Shown here one piece after another: positions 1-5,013 of a stretch of 5,013 bases of DNA (positions are counted from its first letter, which is position 1; every line of letters starts with the position of its first letter). A program made the translations under genes and the position numbers. Origin of the DNA: Thermoguttaceae bacterium (GTDB lineage Bacteria > Planctomycetota > Planctomycetia > Pirellulales > Thermoguttaceae); assembly GCA_017549085.1 (NCBI GenBank), contig JAFYVO010000020.1:1-5013 (forward strand), written 5' to 3'. The notes under the pieces were generated by a model, which had not been told where the DNA came from, did not search any database, and was given only the letters and a program-made list of their open reading frames with translations.

Positions 1-14
1 AACGAACGATGCAT
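1..14 (-). CDS. Possible start of a leftward gene, cut by window edge
   Basis: Reading leftward on the minus strand, an ATG at 14-12 is preceded by AAAGGA (plus-strand tccttt, 22-27) with a 7-base spacer, which is an ideal Shine-Dalgarno arrangement. Only four complete codons are visible (M-H-R-S), so no product can be named. It would lie downstream of rsmG on the same strand, with about 87 bases between the rsmG stop and this ATG, so co-transcription is possible. The call rests only on the ribosome binding site and start codon and could be chance. Confidence 0.35.
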
Positions 15-101
15 CGAAAAATCCTTTATCGTTGAGTTAATCTCGCGGCGGCGCAAAATCAACGCGCCGTCGACGAGGGAGTTTTTGAGCGAAAAACGAA
101 A

Positions 102-1535
102 TTAGTCGCGCGAGCCGCCTTCGGGACGCGGGCCGCGACCGCCCGGTTTTTTGCCGCCGCCAAATCCGCCGCGACCGCCGGACCCCGTTTTTTTGCCGCC
201 AAAACCGCCGGGACGTCCGCCGCGGGCGCCCGGTTTCTTGCCGTTTTTGTCGAAACCGCGCGAACCGCCGTTCGACGCGCCGTTCGAGCGGGAGTCGCCG
301 TCGCCGCCGAAATCGCGGCTTTTGCCGGTCCAGCCGCGCGGCGCTTTGCCGTTGCGACGAGCGAAAACGCGCGCTTCGCCGTCCGCGGCGCCGCCGTTGG
401 CCGAATCGCCGCCGAAACCGCCGCGACGGTCTTGCGCGTCGACAAATTTGCGGGCCGGACGACGGTTGCGGTCGTCGCGTCCGCCTTTTCCGCCTCGACC
501 GCCGTTGAAACCGCGTCCGCCGCGCCCTTCGCGACCGCCTTCGGAGAACTCGCGACGTTGTTTATTGTCGACTTCGACCGACTCGACTTCCAGCTCGATC
601 GGTTTTCCTTCGGCCAACGCTTGCGCGCGGCGCTCCATTTCCTCAAAGCGGCTCTTGCGGCAGAATTGCAAAATGACGCTGTTGTGTCCGGCGCCGGGGT
701 TCTCGTATTCGTCGATTTTGCGCAACGCGACGTTGTTCAAGAGGTTGTAGTGGCGCGCTTCGCCCCGTTCCGCCGGCCAGTTCGGGCCCTTGAGCATTAA
801 AATGCGGTCGAACGCGTGCCAAAGCGGAGCGAACGTCGGCAAAAGTTTCGCGATTTTGCCGACCGCGCGGATTGTAAGGGTGTGAAAGCGGTGAACTTTT
901 AACAAATCTTCCGCTTTCGCGTACCAAACGTTCGTTTCGAGCCCGAGCGCGTCGACGATGGCTCCGAGCGCTTCCGCTTTCTTGCCGGTCGAGTCGCAAA
1001 GTTCGACGACGACGTCCGGACGCAAAATCGCGACGACGAGACCCGGGACGCCGCCGCCGGAGCCGACGTCGAGGACGTGTTCGCCCTTTTGGAGGCAAGC
1101 GGCCAAGCGAATCGAGTCGACGAGATCGCGGGAAACGAACTTGTCGTAATCGTCGTGTCGGGTGAGGTTGACGCGCTCGTTCCAAATCCAAAGGGTTTCG
1201 CAATATTCTTTGAGGAGTCTAACTTTTTTCGCCGGGAGTTCGATCCCGAATTTTTCAAGCGCTTCTTCGAGCGTCGCGGAGGGCGGGGCGACCGGCTCGG
1301 CGTTTTCGTCGGCGGGCGCTTCGGCGTTTGTATTTTCGACCGCCATTTGAGCGTTGACGGCGTCGAGGTTGATTTCGGCGCCGTCTTCTTGCGCGGCGTC
1401 GGTCGGAGAGGGAACCGATTCGACGTTTTGCGGTTCCGGTCGCGTCGTCGATTCGATTTCGACGTTCTGAGAGGTCGTTTGTTCGACGTTTTCGGCGGGT
1501 TGCTCGAGAGGAGCGCGGTCGTTAGATTCCAACAT
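102..1535 (-). CDS. rsmG: 16S rRNA (guanine527-N7)-methyltransferase RsmG with acidic N-terminal extension and RGG-rich C-terminal tail
   Basis: RsmG (GidB) uses S-adenosylmethionine to methylate N7 of G527 in 16S rRNA of the small subunit. The family core spans about residues 88-295: a WNERVNLT motif at 118-125, RDLVDSIRL at 136-144, the SAM-binding glycine loop HVLDVGSGGGVPG at 153-165, ELCDSTGKK at 178-186, IRAVG at 222-226 and LKG at 248-250. Typical RsmG proteins are about 210-240 residues; this one is 477. Residues 1-87 are acidic, rich in Glu, Asn, Ala and Pro, and look disordered. Residues from about 325 to 477 are a Gly/Arg/Lys-rich tail with RGG at 338, 347, 371, 438 and 455 and FGG at 374, 409, 445 and 458, like the tails of RNA-binding proteins. 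The ATG at 1535 has AAGGAAG upstream (1549-1555) at a rather long 13-base spacing. Met64 is an alternative start that keeps the whole core. The core assignment is firm; the tail's role in RNA binding is inference. Confidence 0.95.
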   Translation of the reverse strand: MLESNDRAPLEQPAENVEQTTSQNVEIESTTRPEPQNVESVPSPTDAAQEDGAEINLDAVNAQMAVENTNAEAPADENAEPVAPPSATLEEALEKFGIELPAKKVRLLKEYCETLWIWNERVNLTRHDDYDKFVSRDLVDSIRLAACLQKGEHVLDVGSGGGVPGLVVAILRPDVVVELCDSTGKKAEALGAIVDALGLETNVWYAKAEDLLKVHRFHTLTIRAVGKIAKLLPTFAPLWHAFDRILMLKGPNWPAERGEARHYNLLNNVALRKIDEYENPGAGHNSVILQFCRKSRFEEMERRAQALAEGKPIELEVESVEVDNKQRREFSEGGREGRGGRGFNGGRGGKGGRDDRNRRPARKFVDAQDRRGGFGGDSANGGAADGEARVFARRNGKAPRGWTGKSRDFGGDGDSRSNGASNGGSRGFDKNGKKPGARGGRPGGFGGKKTGSGGRGGFGGGKKPGGRGPRPEGGSRD

Positions 1536-1548
1536 TTCGACTCGTTTT

Positions 1549-1555
1549 CTTCCTT
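1549..1555 (-). promoter_or_regulatory. Ribosome binding site of rsmG
   Basis: The minus strand reads AAGGAAG here, followed by 13 bases and the ATG at 1535. The match to the Shine-Dalgarno core is good but the spacing is longer than usual, so it supports the long (477-residue) start only moderately. Confidence 0.5.
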
Positions 1556-1586
1556 GTTCGGGGGGACGTCGGCGCTTCGCTTGTCA

Positions 1587-1600
1587 ATATTAATTAATAT
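1587..1600. repeat. Perfect 14-base AT palindrome
   Basis: ATATTAATTAATAT is its own reverse complement and consists only of A and T, in a strongly GC-rich surrounding. It lies in the predicted rsmG leader, about 52 bases upstream of the rsmG ATG. It could be an operator for a dimeric regulator, an easily melted element, or part of an unrecognised promoter. The sequence shows only the symmetry. Confidence 0.5.
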
Positions 1601-1701
1601 AAGGAGCGTTTTCGACGTTTTTCTGCTCTTCGTCTTGCGCGTCTGCGCTTCGGTCGGCGAATCGAACGAGCGTTTCGACCGGCCGCGACGTTTTCTTCCC
1701 C

Positions 1702-1730
1702 ATTATAACCCGATTTTGCGGTTTTGTCTC
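1702..1730 (-). promoter_or_regulatory. Candidate sigma70-type promoter for rsmG
   Basis: On the minus strand GAGACA (1730-1725, four of six matches to TTGACA) is followed by exactly 17 bases and a perfect TATAAT (1707-1702). Transcription would start near 1695, leaving a leader of about 160 bases before the rsmG ATG. A run of eight G on that strand (1737-1730) abuts and overlaps the first base of the -35 element. Confidence 0.6.
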
Positions 1731-1812
1731 CCCCCCCTTAAAGGTTGAGCGCGATTTTCTTAAATAAAAACGCGACGCGGAAAAAGTCGGCGTTTTCTCG
1801 CGCCGCCCGTCC

Positions 1813-1840
1813 TTGCGTTATTTCGCCGAAGAATTATAAT
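1813..1840 (+). promoter_or_regulatory. Candidate sigma70-type promoter for purM
   Basis: TTGCGT (1813-1818, three of six matches to TTGACA) is followed by 16 bases and a perfect TATAAT (1835-1840). Transcription would start near 1847, giving a leader of about 166 bases before the purM ATG at 2013. The -10 match is strong and the -35 match is weak. A terminator-like hairpin lies inside this leader. Confidence 0.5.
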
Positions 1841-1924
1841 AAAAGCGGACGAGTTCGAACCGTCGGCGTCAAAGCGCGCCCCCCCGAGCGTCTTCCGTTC
1901 CTCCGAGCGTCGTAAAAGTCGCCG

Positions 1925-1947
1925 CGACCGTTAAAAACGGTCGTTTT
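1925..1947 (+). terminator. Intrinsic terminator-like hairpin in the purM leader
   Basis: CGACCGTT (1925-1932) pairs perfectly with AACGGTCG (1936-1943) around an AAA loop, giving an 8-bp stem followed at once by TTTT (1944-1947) and, after GCGCGC, by another T5 (1953-1957). The U tract follows the stem only on the plus strand, so it would act on rightward transcription. It sits about 80 bases after the predicted purM start site and 65 bases before the purM ATG. It could be an attenuator, the end of a short leader RNA, or a weak element with read-through. Confidence 0.5.
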
Positions 1948-2012
1948 GCGCGCTTTTTCCGCTCCTTTTAGCCCGTTTCCCTTAGCGTTCCGTTTTACGA
2001 GAGTCCCGAATA

Positions 2013-3059
2013 ATGGAAAAAGCGACTTACAAAAGTTCCGGCGTCGACTTGGATATTTACGCCGAATCGATGTCCCGTTTGCCCAAATTGGTTGCGAAGA
2101 CCTTTTCGCCGCGCGTGATGCGCCTCGACGGCGGGTTCGCCGGTCTTTTCCGCTTGAACGGCCTCCTCAAAGACGGCGGCCCCGAACGCAAGTACGAAGA
2201 CCCGGTTCTCGTCAGCTGCACCGACGGCGTCGGGACGAAAATTAAAATCGCCTGCCAAACGAACCGACACTCGACCGTCGGGATCGACCTGGTCGCGATG
2301 AGCGTTAACGACGCGATCTGCTGCGGCGCCGAACCGCTCTTCTTCCTCGACTACGTCGCGACGCCGAAAGACGACCCGGACCAACTCGAAGAACTGGTTT
2401 CCGGTATCGCTAAGGCTTGCGAAGAAGTCGGTTGCGCGTTGATCGGCGGCGAAACCGCGATCCTTTCCGGGATGTATAATCCGGGCGAATACGACTTGGC
2501 CGGCTTCTGCGTCGGCGTCGCGGAACGTTCGAAAATCATCGACGGGAAAGCGATTCAAGACGGCGACGTTCTCATCGGCGTCGCGTCGAGCGGCTGCCAC
2601 TCGAACGGTTACTCGCTGATTCGCCGCGTCGTTTTCGACATCGCGGGGCTCCAACCGGACGAATTTGTTCCGGAATTGAACCAAACGGTCGCCGACGCGC
2701 TCTTGACGCCGACGCGCCTTTACGTCAAACCGGCCCTCGCGCTCTTCGAAAAGTTCGGCGCGAACGACGGGATTCGCGGCGTCGCGCACATCACCGGCGG
2801 CGGCTTGGTCGAAAACCTCTCCCGCGTTCTCCCCGAGGGCGTCGCGCCGGAAATTACCCCGAATTCTTGGGACGTTCCGCCGGTTTTCGGTTGGTTGCAA
2901 AAGCTCGGTTCGATCGACGATGCCGAAATGGAACGCGTCTTCAATATGGGGCTCGGCCTCGTCTTGGTCGTCAAGCCGGAAATCGCCGACGACGTTCAAG
3001 CGACCCTCGCCGAAATGAACCTGCAAAACTGGAAAGTCGGGCAAATCGTTAAGAAGTAA
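2013..3059 (+). CDS. purM: Phosphoribosylformylglycinamidine cyclo-ligase (AIR synthetase)
   Basis: PurM closes the imidazole ring of formylglycinamidine ribonucleotide, using ATP, to give 5-aminoimidazole ribonucleotide, the fifth step of cytoplasmic de novo purine synthesis. At 348 residues it has the normal length for the family and is collinear with E. coli PurM throughout. Recognisable blocks are SSGVDLD at 8-14, LVSCTDGVGTK at 66-76, GIDLVAMSVND at 90-100, GAEPLFFLDY at 105-114, GGETA at 145-149, SGMY at 152-155, AGFCVGV at 163-169, SSGCHSNGYSL at 192-202, HITGGGLVEN at 259-268 and NMGLG at 311-315. The TDGVGTK block is the nucleotide-binding signature of the PurM/PurL/SelD superfamily. 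The ATG at 2013 gives the expected N-terminus but has only a weak GAGAG (1999-2003) upstream. No other purine gene is adjacent, so it appears to be a stand-alone unit. Confidence 0.97.
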   Translation: MEKATYKSSGVDLDIYAESMSRLPKLVAKTFSPRVMRLDGGFAGLFRLNGLLKDGGPERKYEDPVLVSCTDGVGTKIKIACQTNRHSTVGIDLVAMSVNDAICCGAEPLFFLDYVATPKDDPDQLEELVSGIAKACEEVGCALIGGETAILSGMYNPGEYDLAGFCVGVAERSKIIDGKAIQDGDVLIGVASSGCHSNGYSLIRRVVFDIAGLQPDEFVPELNQTVADALLTPTRLYVKPALALFEKFGANDGIRGVAHITGGGLVENLSRVLPEGVAPEITPNSWDVPPVFGWLQKLGSIDDAEMERVFNMGLGLVLVVKPEIADDVQATLAEMNLQNWKVGQIVKK

Positions 3060-3210
3060 CGCTGAATTTTCTTTTTCCGCTTCCGTTCCTTCGCTCGAAA
3101 CTTTTTAACGCCGAAGGGCGGGAGCGGCGCCAGTCGCCCAAGTTAACGCGCCGAACTTTGCTTTCGACGCGTCGGGCGTTTGTTTGCCTTGTCGAAACGA
3201 AAAAAGCGAG

Positions 3211-3218
3211 AAGGGGAG
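3211..3218 (+). promoter_or_regulatory. Ribosome binding site deciding the DUF1559 gene start
   Basis: AAGGGGAG lies 7 bases before the ATG at 3226. This favours that ATG over the in-frame upstream TTG at 3184, which would add 14 residues ahead of an already long leader. Confidence 0.8.
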
Positions 3219-3225
3219 CGAAACG

Positions 3226-4242
3226 ATGAAAATCGAAACGCGGCGCGACGTTCGTTGGCGGCGGAACGATTCTTTTCGTTCGCTCAACCGTTTCGCAGGC
3301 GGCGCGGACGCCGGTTGCAAACGCGGTTGTTGCGGCGGTTTTACGTTGGTCGAACTTCTCGTCGTGATCGCGATCGTCGGTGTTTTGCTCGGCCTTCTTT
3401 TGCCGGCGGTTCAAGCGGCGCGCGAAACGGTTCGGAAAACGACTTGCGTTTCGCATATGCGCCAAATCGGCTTGGCGATTCATTCTTATTTGGACGTCAA
3501 CGGCGTTTTTCCGCCGACAAAGACGACGTATGTCGCGTCAAACGGTCAGCGCCGCGACCGACATAACGTTTTGACGATTCTTTTGCCGTTCGTCGAAGAA
3601 AGCGCGGCGTATTCGGCGGTCGACTGGACGGCGACTTGGTCGGCGGCGGTCAACCGCGAGGCGACCGAGAAGCGGATTCCCGTTTTCCTTTGCCCGACCG
3701 CGCCCGGCGATCGGGATTTCGGGACGAAAAAGTATTATCCGACCGATTACGCGAGTTGTTATTTGATTCGGCGCGGCGTTCGGAATAAACTTGGCCTCCG
3801 CGAACGTTCCGAATGGACGAGCGTTTTGTTGCCCGACTTTTCCAATTCTTCCGAATTTTCAAGGCGCGCGCCCGTTTATCCGAGCGCGGTCGTCGACGGG
3901 CTGAGTTCGTCCTTCCTCTTTTTCGAAGCGTCCGGGCGTCCGTTCAAGTTCTTGCGCGGCGGGCGTCGCGGCGACCCGAACGAAACGCCCCGCGAACCGC
4001 TCCTCAACTCCGATTGGGCCGATCCCGGTTCCGGCTTTGTGATGGACGCCGACGTCGTCGCGGAAGACGGGCGGTTCTTCAACAACGCGAACAACAACGA
4101 AATTTTTTCGCTTCATCCGGGCGGCGCGAACTTCCTTTACGCCGACGGTTCGGCGCGTTTTCATCCCGATACGATCGACGCGGAAACGTTCGCCGCGCTC
4201 TTCACTTGCGCAGCTTCCGACGTCGTTCCGGCCGGGCTTTGA
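3226..4242 (+). CDS. DUF1559 domain protein with prepilin-type N-terminus and H-x9-DG C-terminal motif
   Basis: This 338-residue protein belongs to the pseudopilin-like DUF1559 family, which occurs in many copies in Planctomycetota; its function is not established. A 38-residue basic leader ends in CCGG at 35-38, and a prepilin peptidase would cut between Gly38 and Phe39. The mature protein starts FTLVELLVVIAI (39-50) with the usual Glu at +5 (Glu43), and the hydrophobic helix runs to about Pro60. A block typical of the family follows: AVQAARE at 61-67, Cys74, QIGLAIHSYLD at 80-90 and FPP at 95-97. FLCPTAP at 154-160 matches the usual FLCPSD-type block. The C-terminus carries HPGGANFLYADG, which is His297-x9-Asp307-Gly308. 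It is probably secreted or membrane-anchored with a large globular domain outside, by analogy with type II secretion or type IV pilus pseudopilins. The 166-base gap after purM suggests its own transcript. Confidence 0.92.
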   Translation: MKIETRRDVRWRRNDSFRSLNRFAGGADAGCKRGCCGGFTLVELLVVIAIVGVLLGLLLPAVQAARETVRKTTCVSHMRQIGLAIHSYLDVNGVFPPTKTTYVASNGQRRDRHNVLTILLPFVEESAAYSAVDWTATWSAAVNREATEKRIPVFLCPTAPGDRDFGTKKYYPTDYASCYLIRRGVRNKLGLRERSEWTSVLLPDFSNSSEFSRRAPVYPSAVVDGLSSSFLFFEASGRPFKFLRGGRRGDPNETPREPLLNSDWADPGSGFVMDADVVAEDGRFFNNANNNEIFSLHPGGANFLYADGSARFHPDTIDAETFAALFTCAASDVVPAGL

Positions 4243-4364
4243 CGAACCGCCGCCGTTCGACGTTCGGAACGCTTGACGTTGTCGGTTTTGCCGGTTTTGT
4301 CGAACGCGCCGCGTTGAAACTTGGAGCGTTCGACTCGTTGGGAACGATTTTTTCGCGTCGCCGC

Positions 4365-4393
4365 TTGATTTTCGGCGTCGCCGTCGCTTTAAT
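4365..4393 (+). promoter_or_regulatory. Candidate sigma70-type promoter for the zinc-ribbon gene
   Basis: TTGATT (4365-4370, four of six matches) is followed by exactly 17 bases and TTTAAT (4388-4393, five of six matches). Transcription would start near 4400, about 98 bases before the GTG at 4498. The -10 lies in an AT-rich patch containing TTAATTAA (4389-4396), which stands out from the GC-rich surroundings. Confidence 0.5.
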
Positions 4394-4483
4394 TAATAAA
4401 GAGTCGCGTTTGGCGCTCGCGTCGCGTTGGAATAATTTCGCCGAAACGCCTATTTTAACCCTTCGTCCGCTTTGAACCTGTCG

Positions 4484-4490
4484 TAAGGAG
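4484..4490 (+). promoter_or_regulatory. Ribosome binding site deciding the GTG start
   Basis: TAAGGAG is a near-perfect Shine-Dalgarno sequence 7 bases before the GTG at 4498. It is the main reason to choose this GTG as the start. Confidence 0.8.
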
Positions 4491-4497
4491 AACCGCC

Positions 4498-5013
4498 GTG
4501 TCGACTTCCGCTCCCGACCCGAACGCGAACCGCCGTCCTTCGCCGTCCGCCGCCAACGAAACGGTTCCGACGCCGTCGATTTCCGCGCCCGCGTCGCCCG
4601 TCCGATACCGTTCGTTCGGGTGCCCGCGTTGCCGAACGCGACTTTCCGCGACGAAGGCGGAGGTTGGGAGCGTCGTCGTTTGCCCCGACTGCGACGAAAA
4701 GATCGTCGTTCCCGATTATTTGGATTTTGAAACGGAAACCGATTACGAGCGCTTTAATAATCCGCAAAAACGGCGGCAAGACGAGCTTCTTTCTCCGGCG
4801 CGCAACCCGAACCGCGTTGGAATCGACGTCGCCGGCGCCGATATTTACGGCGTTAAAGAAAAAGTCGACGCGACCGTAAAAAACGGAAGCGGCGTAGCGG
4901 GGGAAGCGTCGTCCGGAACCGCGTCCGGGCAAAATAAGGGGGAGAGCGAAGCCGTTTTTTATCCGACGCGCTGCCGGATTTGCGAGACGTTGACGCAGGC
5001 GCCCGCCGAACTC
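4498..5013 (+). CDS. Zinc-ribbon protein, N-terminal part (runs off the window)
   Basis: A GTG-started frame stays open for 172 codons to the window edge. Residues 1-35 are rich in Pro, Ser and Ala and look disordered. A four-cysteine zinc ribbon follows: CPRC at 42-45 and CPDC at 62-65, within GCPRCRTRLSATK and VVVCPDCDEKIVVP. Residues 74-155 are polar and charged, with no membrane segment. At 159-162 a CRIC motif begins what is probably a second ribbon, cut by the edge. Paired ribbons of the form CPxC...CPxC...VP are common in uncharacterised Planctomycetota proteins, often ahead of a longer C-terminal region. Zinc binding is inferred from the cysteine spacing. Binding to nucleic acid or protein cannot be decided here, and I cannot name the gene. 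Frame, ribosome binding site and upstream promoter candidate agree that it is real. Confidence 0.85.
   Translation, partial: MSTSAPDPNANRRPSPSAANETVPTPSISAPASPVRYRSFGCPRCRTRLSATKAEVGSVVVCPDCDEKIVVPDYLDFETETDYERFNNPQKRRQDELLSPARNPNRVGIDVAGADIYGVKEKVDATVKNGSGVAGEASSGTASGQNKGESEAVFYPTRCRICETLTQAPAEL

Larger units (their letters stand above)
1536..2012. other. Divergent intergenic region between rsmG and purM
   Basis: This 477-base stretch separates two genes transcribed away from each other. I find no convincing protein-coding gene in it. It holds a candidate promoter facing each gene, a 14-base AT palindrome at 1587-1600, homopolymer tracts (G6 at 1560-1565, C8 at 1730-1737, C7 at 1879-1885), a direct repeat CCGAGCGTC at 1884-1892 and 1903-1911, and a terminator-like hairpin at 1925-1947. 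From the predicted start sites, each gene would have a 5' leader of about 160 bases. Confidence 0.8.

Noticed and set aside
47..71. GC-rich hairpin after the rsmG stop as a terminator
   Set aside because: CGGCGC/GCGCCG (49-54 with 64-69) can pair around a 9-base loop, but on the minus strand no U tract follows, so intrinsic termination is not supported.
102..560. CRISPR or tandem-repeat array in the repetitive GC-rich stretch
   Set aside because: The repeats are short, irregular and in frame with Gly/Arg codons. They reflect the RGG/FGG protein tail, with no fixed repeat and spacer lengths.
151..750. Long plus-strand frame coding a Pro/Arg-rich protein opposite rsmG
   Set aside because: It is the antisense shadow of the Gly/Arg-rich rsmG tail: Gly codons read as Pro on the opposite strand. 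It has no ribosome binding site or recognisable domain, while the minus-strand frame is continuous with an unmistakable RsmG core.
1077..1748. 223-residue plus-strand frame covering the rsmG 5' end and the intergenic region
   Set aside because: It is mostly antisense to rsmG and has low-complexity Phe/Arg/Val composition. A TAAGGAG at 1600-1606 inside it has no ATG, GTG or TTG at usable spacing.
1848..1870. tRNA T-arm-like GAGTTCGAACC
   Set aside because: GTTCGAAC resembles a T-loop, but the flanking bases do not form a proper 5-bp T-stem, and no acceptor stem or other tRNA arms were found around it.
1995..3044. 349-residue minus-strand frame opposite purM
   Set aside because: Antisense shadow of purM. 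The translation is rich in Arg, Asp and Val with no recognisable motif, and the plus strand is collinear with PurM throughout.
3060..3183. Terminator for purM
   Set aside because: Possible weak stems (CCTTCG/CGAAGG at 3088-3117; GGGCG/CGCCC at 3116-3139) have large loops and no U tract after them, so none is convincing.
3813..4475. 220-residue plus-strand frame overlapping the DUF1559 gene and running into the following spacer
   Set aside because: It is a +1-frame shadow, Arg-rich, without a domain or ribosome binding site. Its last third lies in the spacer and resembles no known protein.

Overview
The window looks like chromosomal DNA from a member of the Planctomycetota. The main evidence is a DUF1559 pseudopilin-like protein with an FTLVELLVVIAI prepilin motif and a C-terminal H-x9-DG signature, a family greatly expanded in that phylum. 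A zinc-ribbon protein of a type common there supports this. The DNA is GC-rich and very rich in CpG, with many TCG, GCG, CGC and GAC codons. The order or genus cannot be fixed from this sequence alone.

Layout, left to right. Positions 1-14 may hold the first codons of a leftward gene with a good ribosome binding site. Positions 102-1535 (minus) encode RsmG, the 16S rRNA G527 N7-methyltransferase, here enlarged by an acidic N-terminal extension and a long RGG/FGG-rich basic tail. Positions 1536-2012 are a 477-base divergent intergenic region with a candidate promoter for each flanking gene, poly-C tracts, a perfect 14-base AT palindrome, and a hairpin-plus-U-tract in the purM leader. Positions 2013-3059 (plus) encode a full-length PurM (AIR synthetase). 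Positions 3226-4242 (plus) encode the DUF1559 protein, with a strong Shine-Dalgarno sequence that fixes the start. Positions 4243-4497 are a spacer with a good sigma70-type promoter candidate. From 4498 to the window edge runs the 5' part of a GTG-started zinc-ribbon protein.

The genes do not form one pathway. RsmG serves ribosome modification, PurM serves purine synthesis, and the last two are lineage-typical proteins of surface or unknown function. I see no mobile element, CRISPR array, tRNA, rRNA or defence system. The most unusual points are the tripartite RsmG and the terminator-like hairpin between the likely purM promoter and its start codon.
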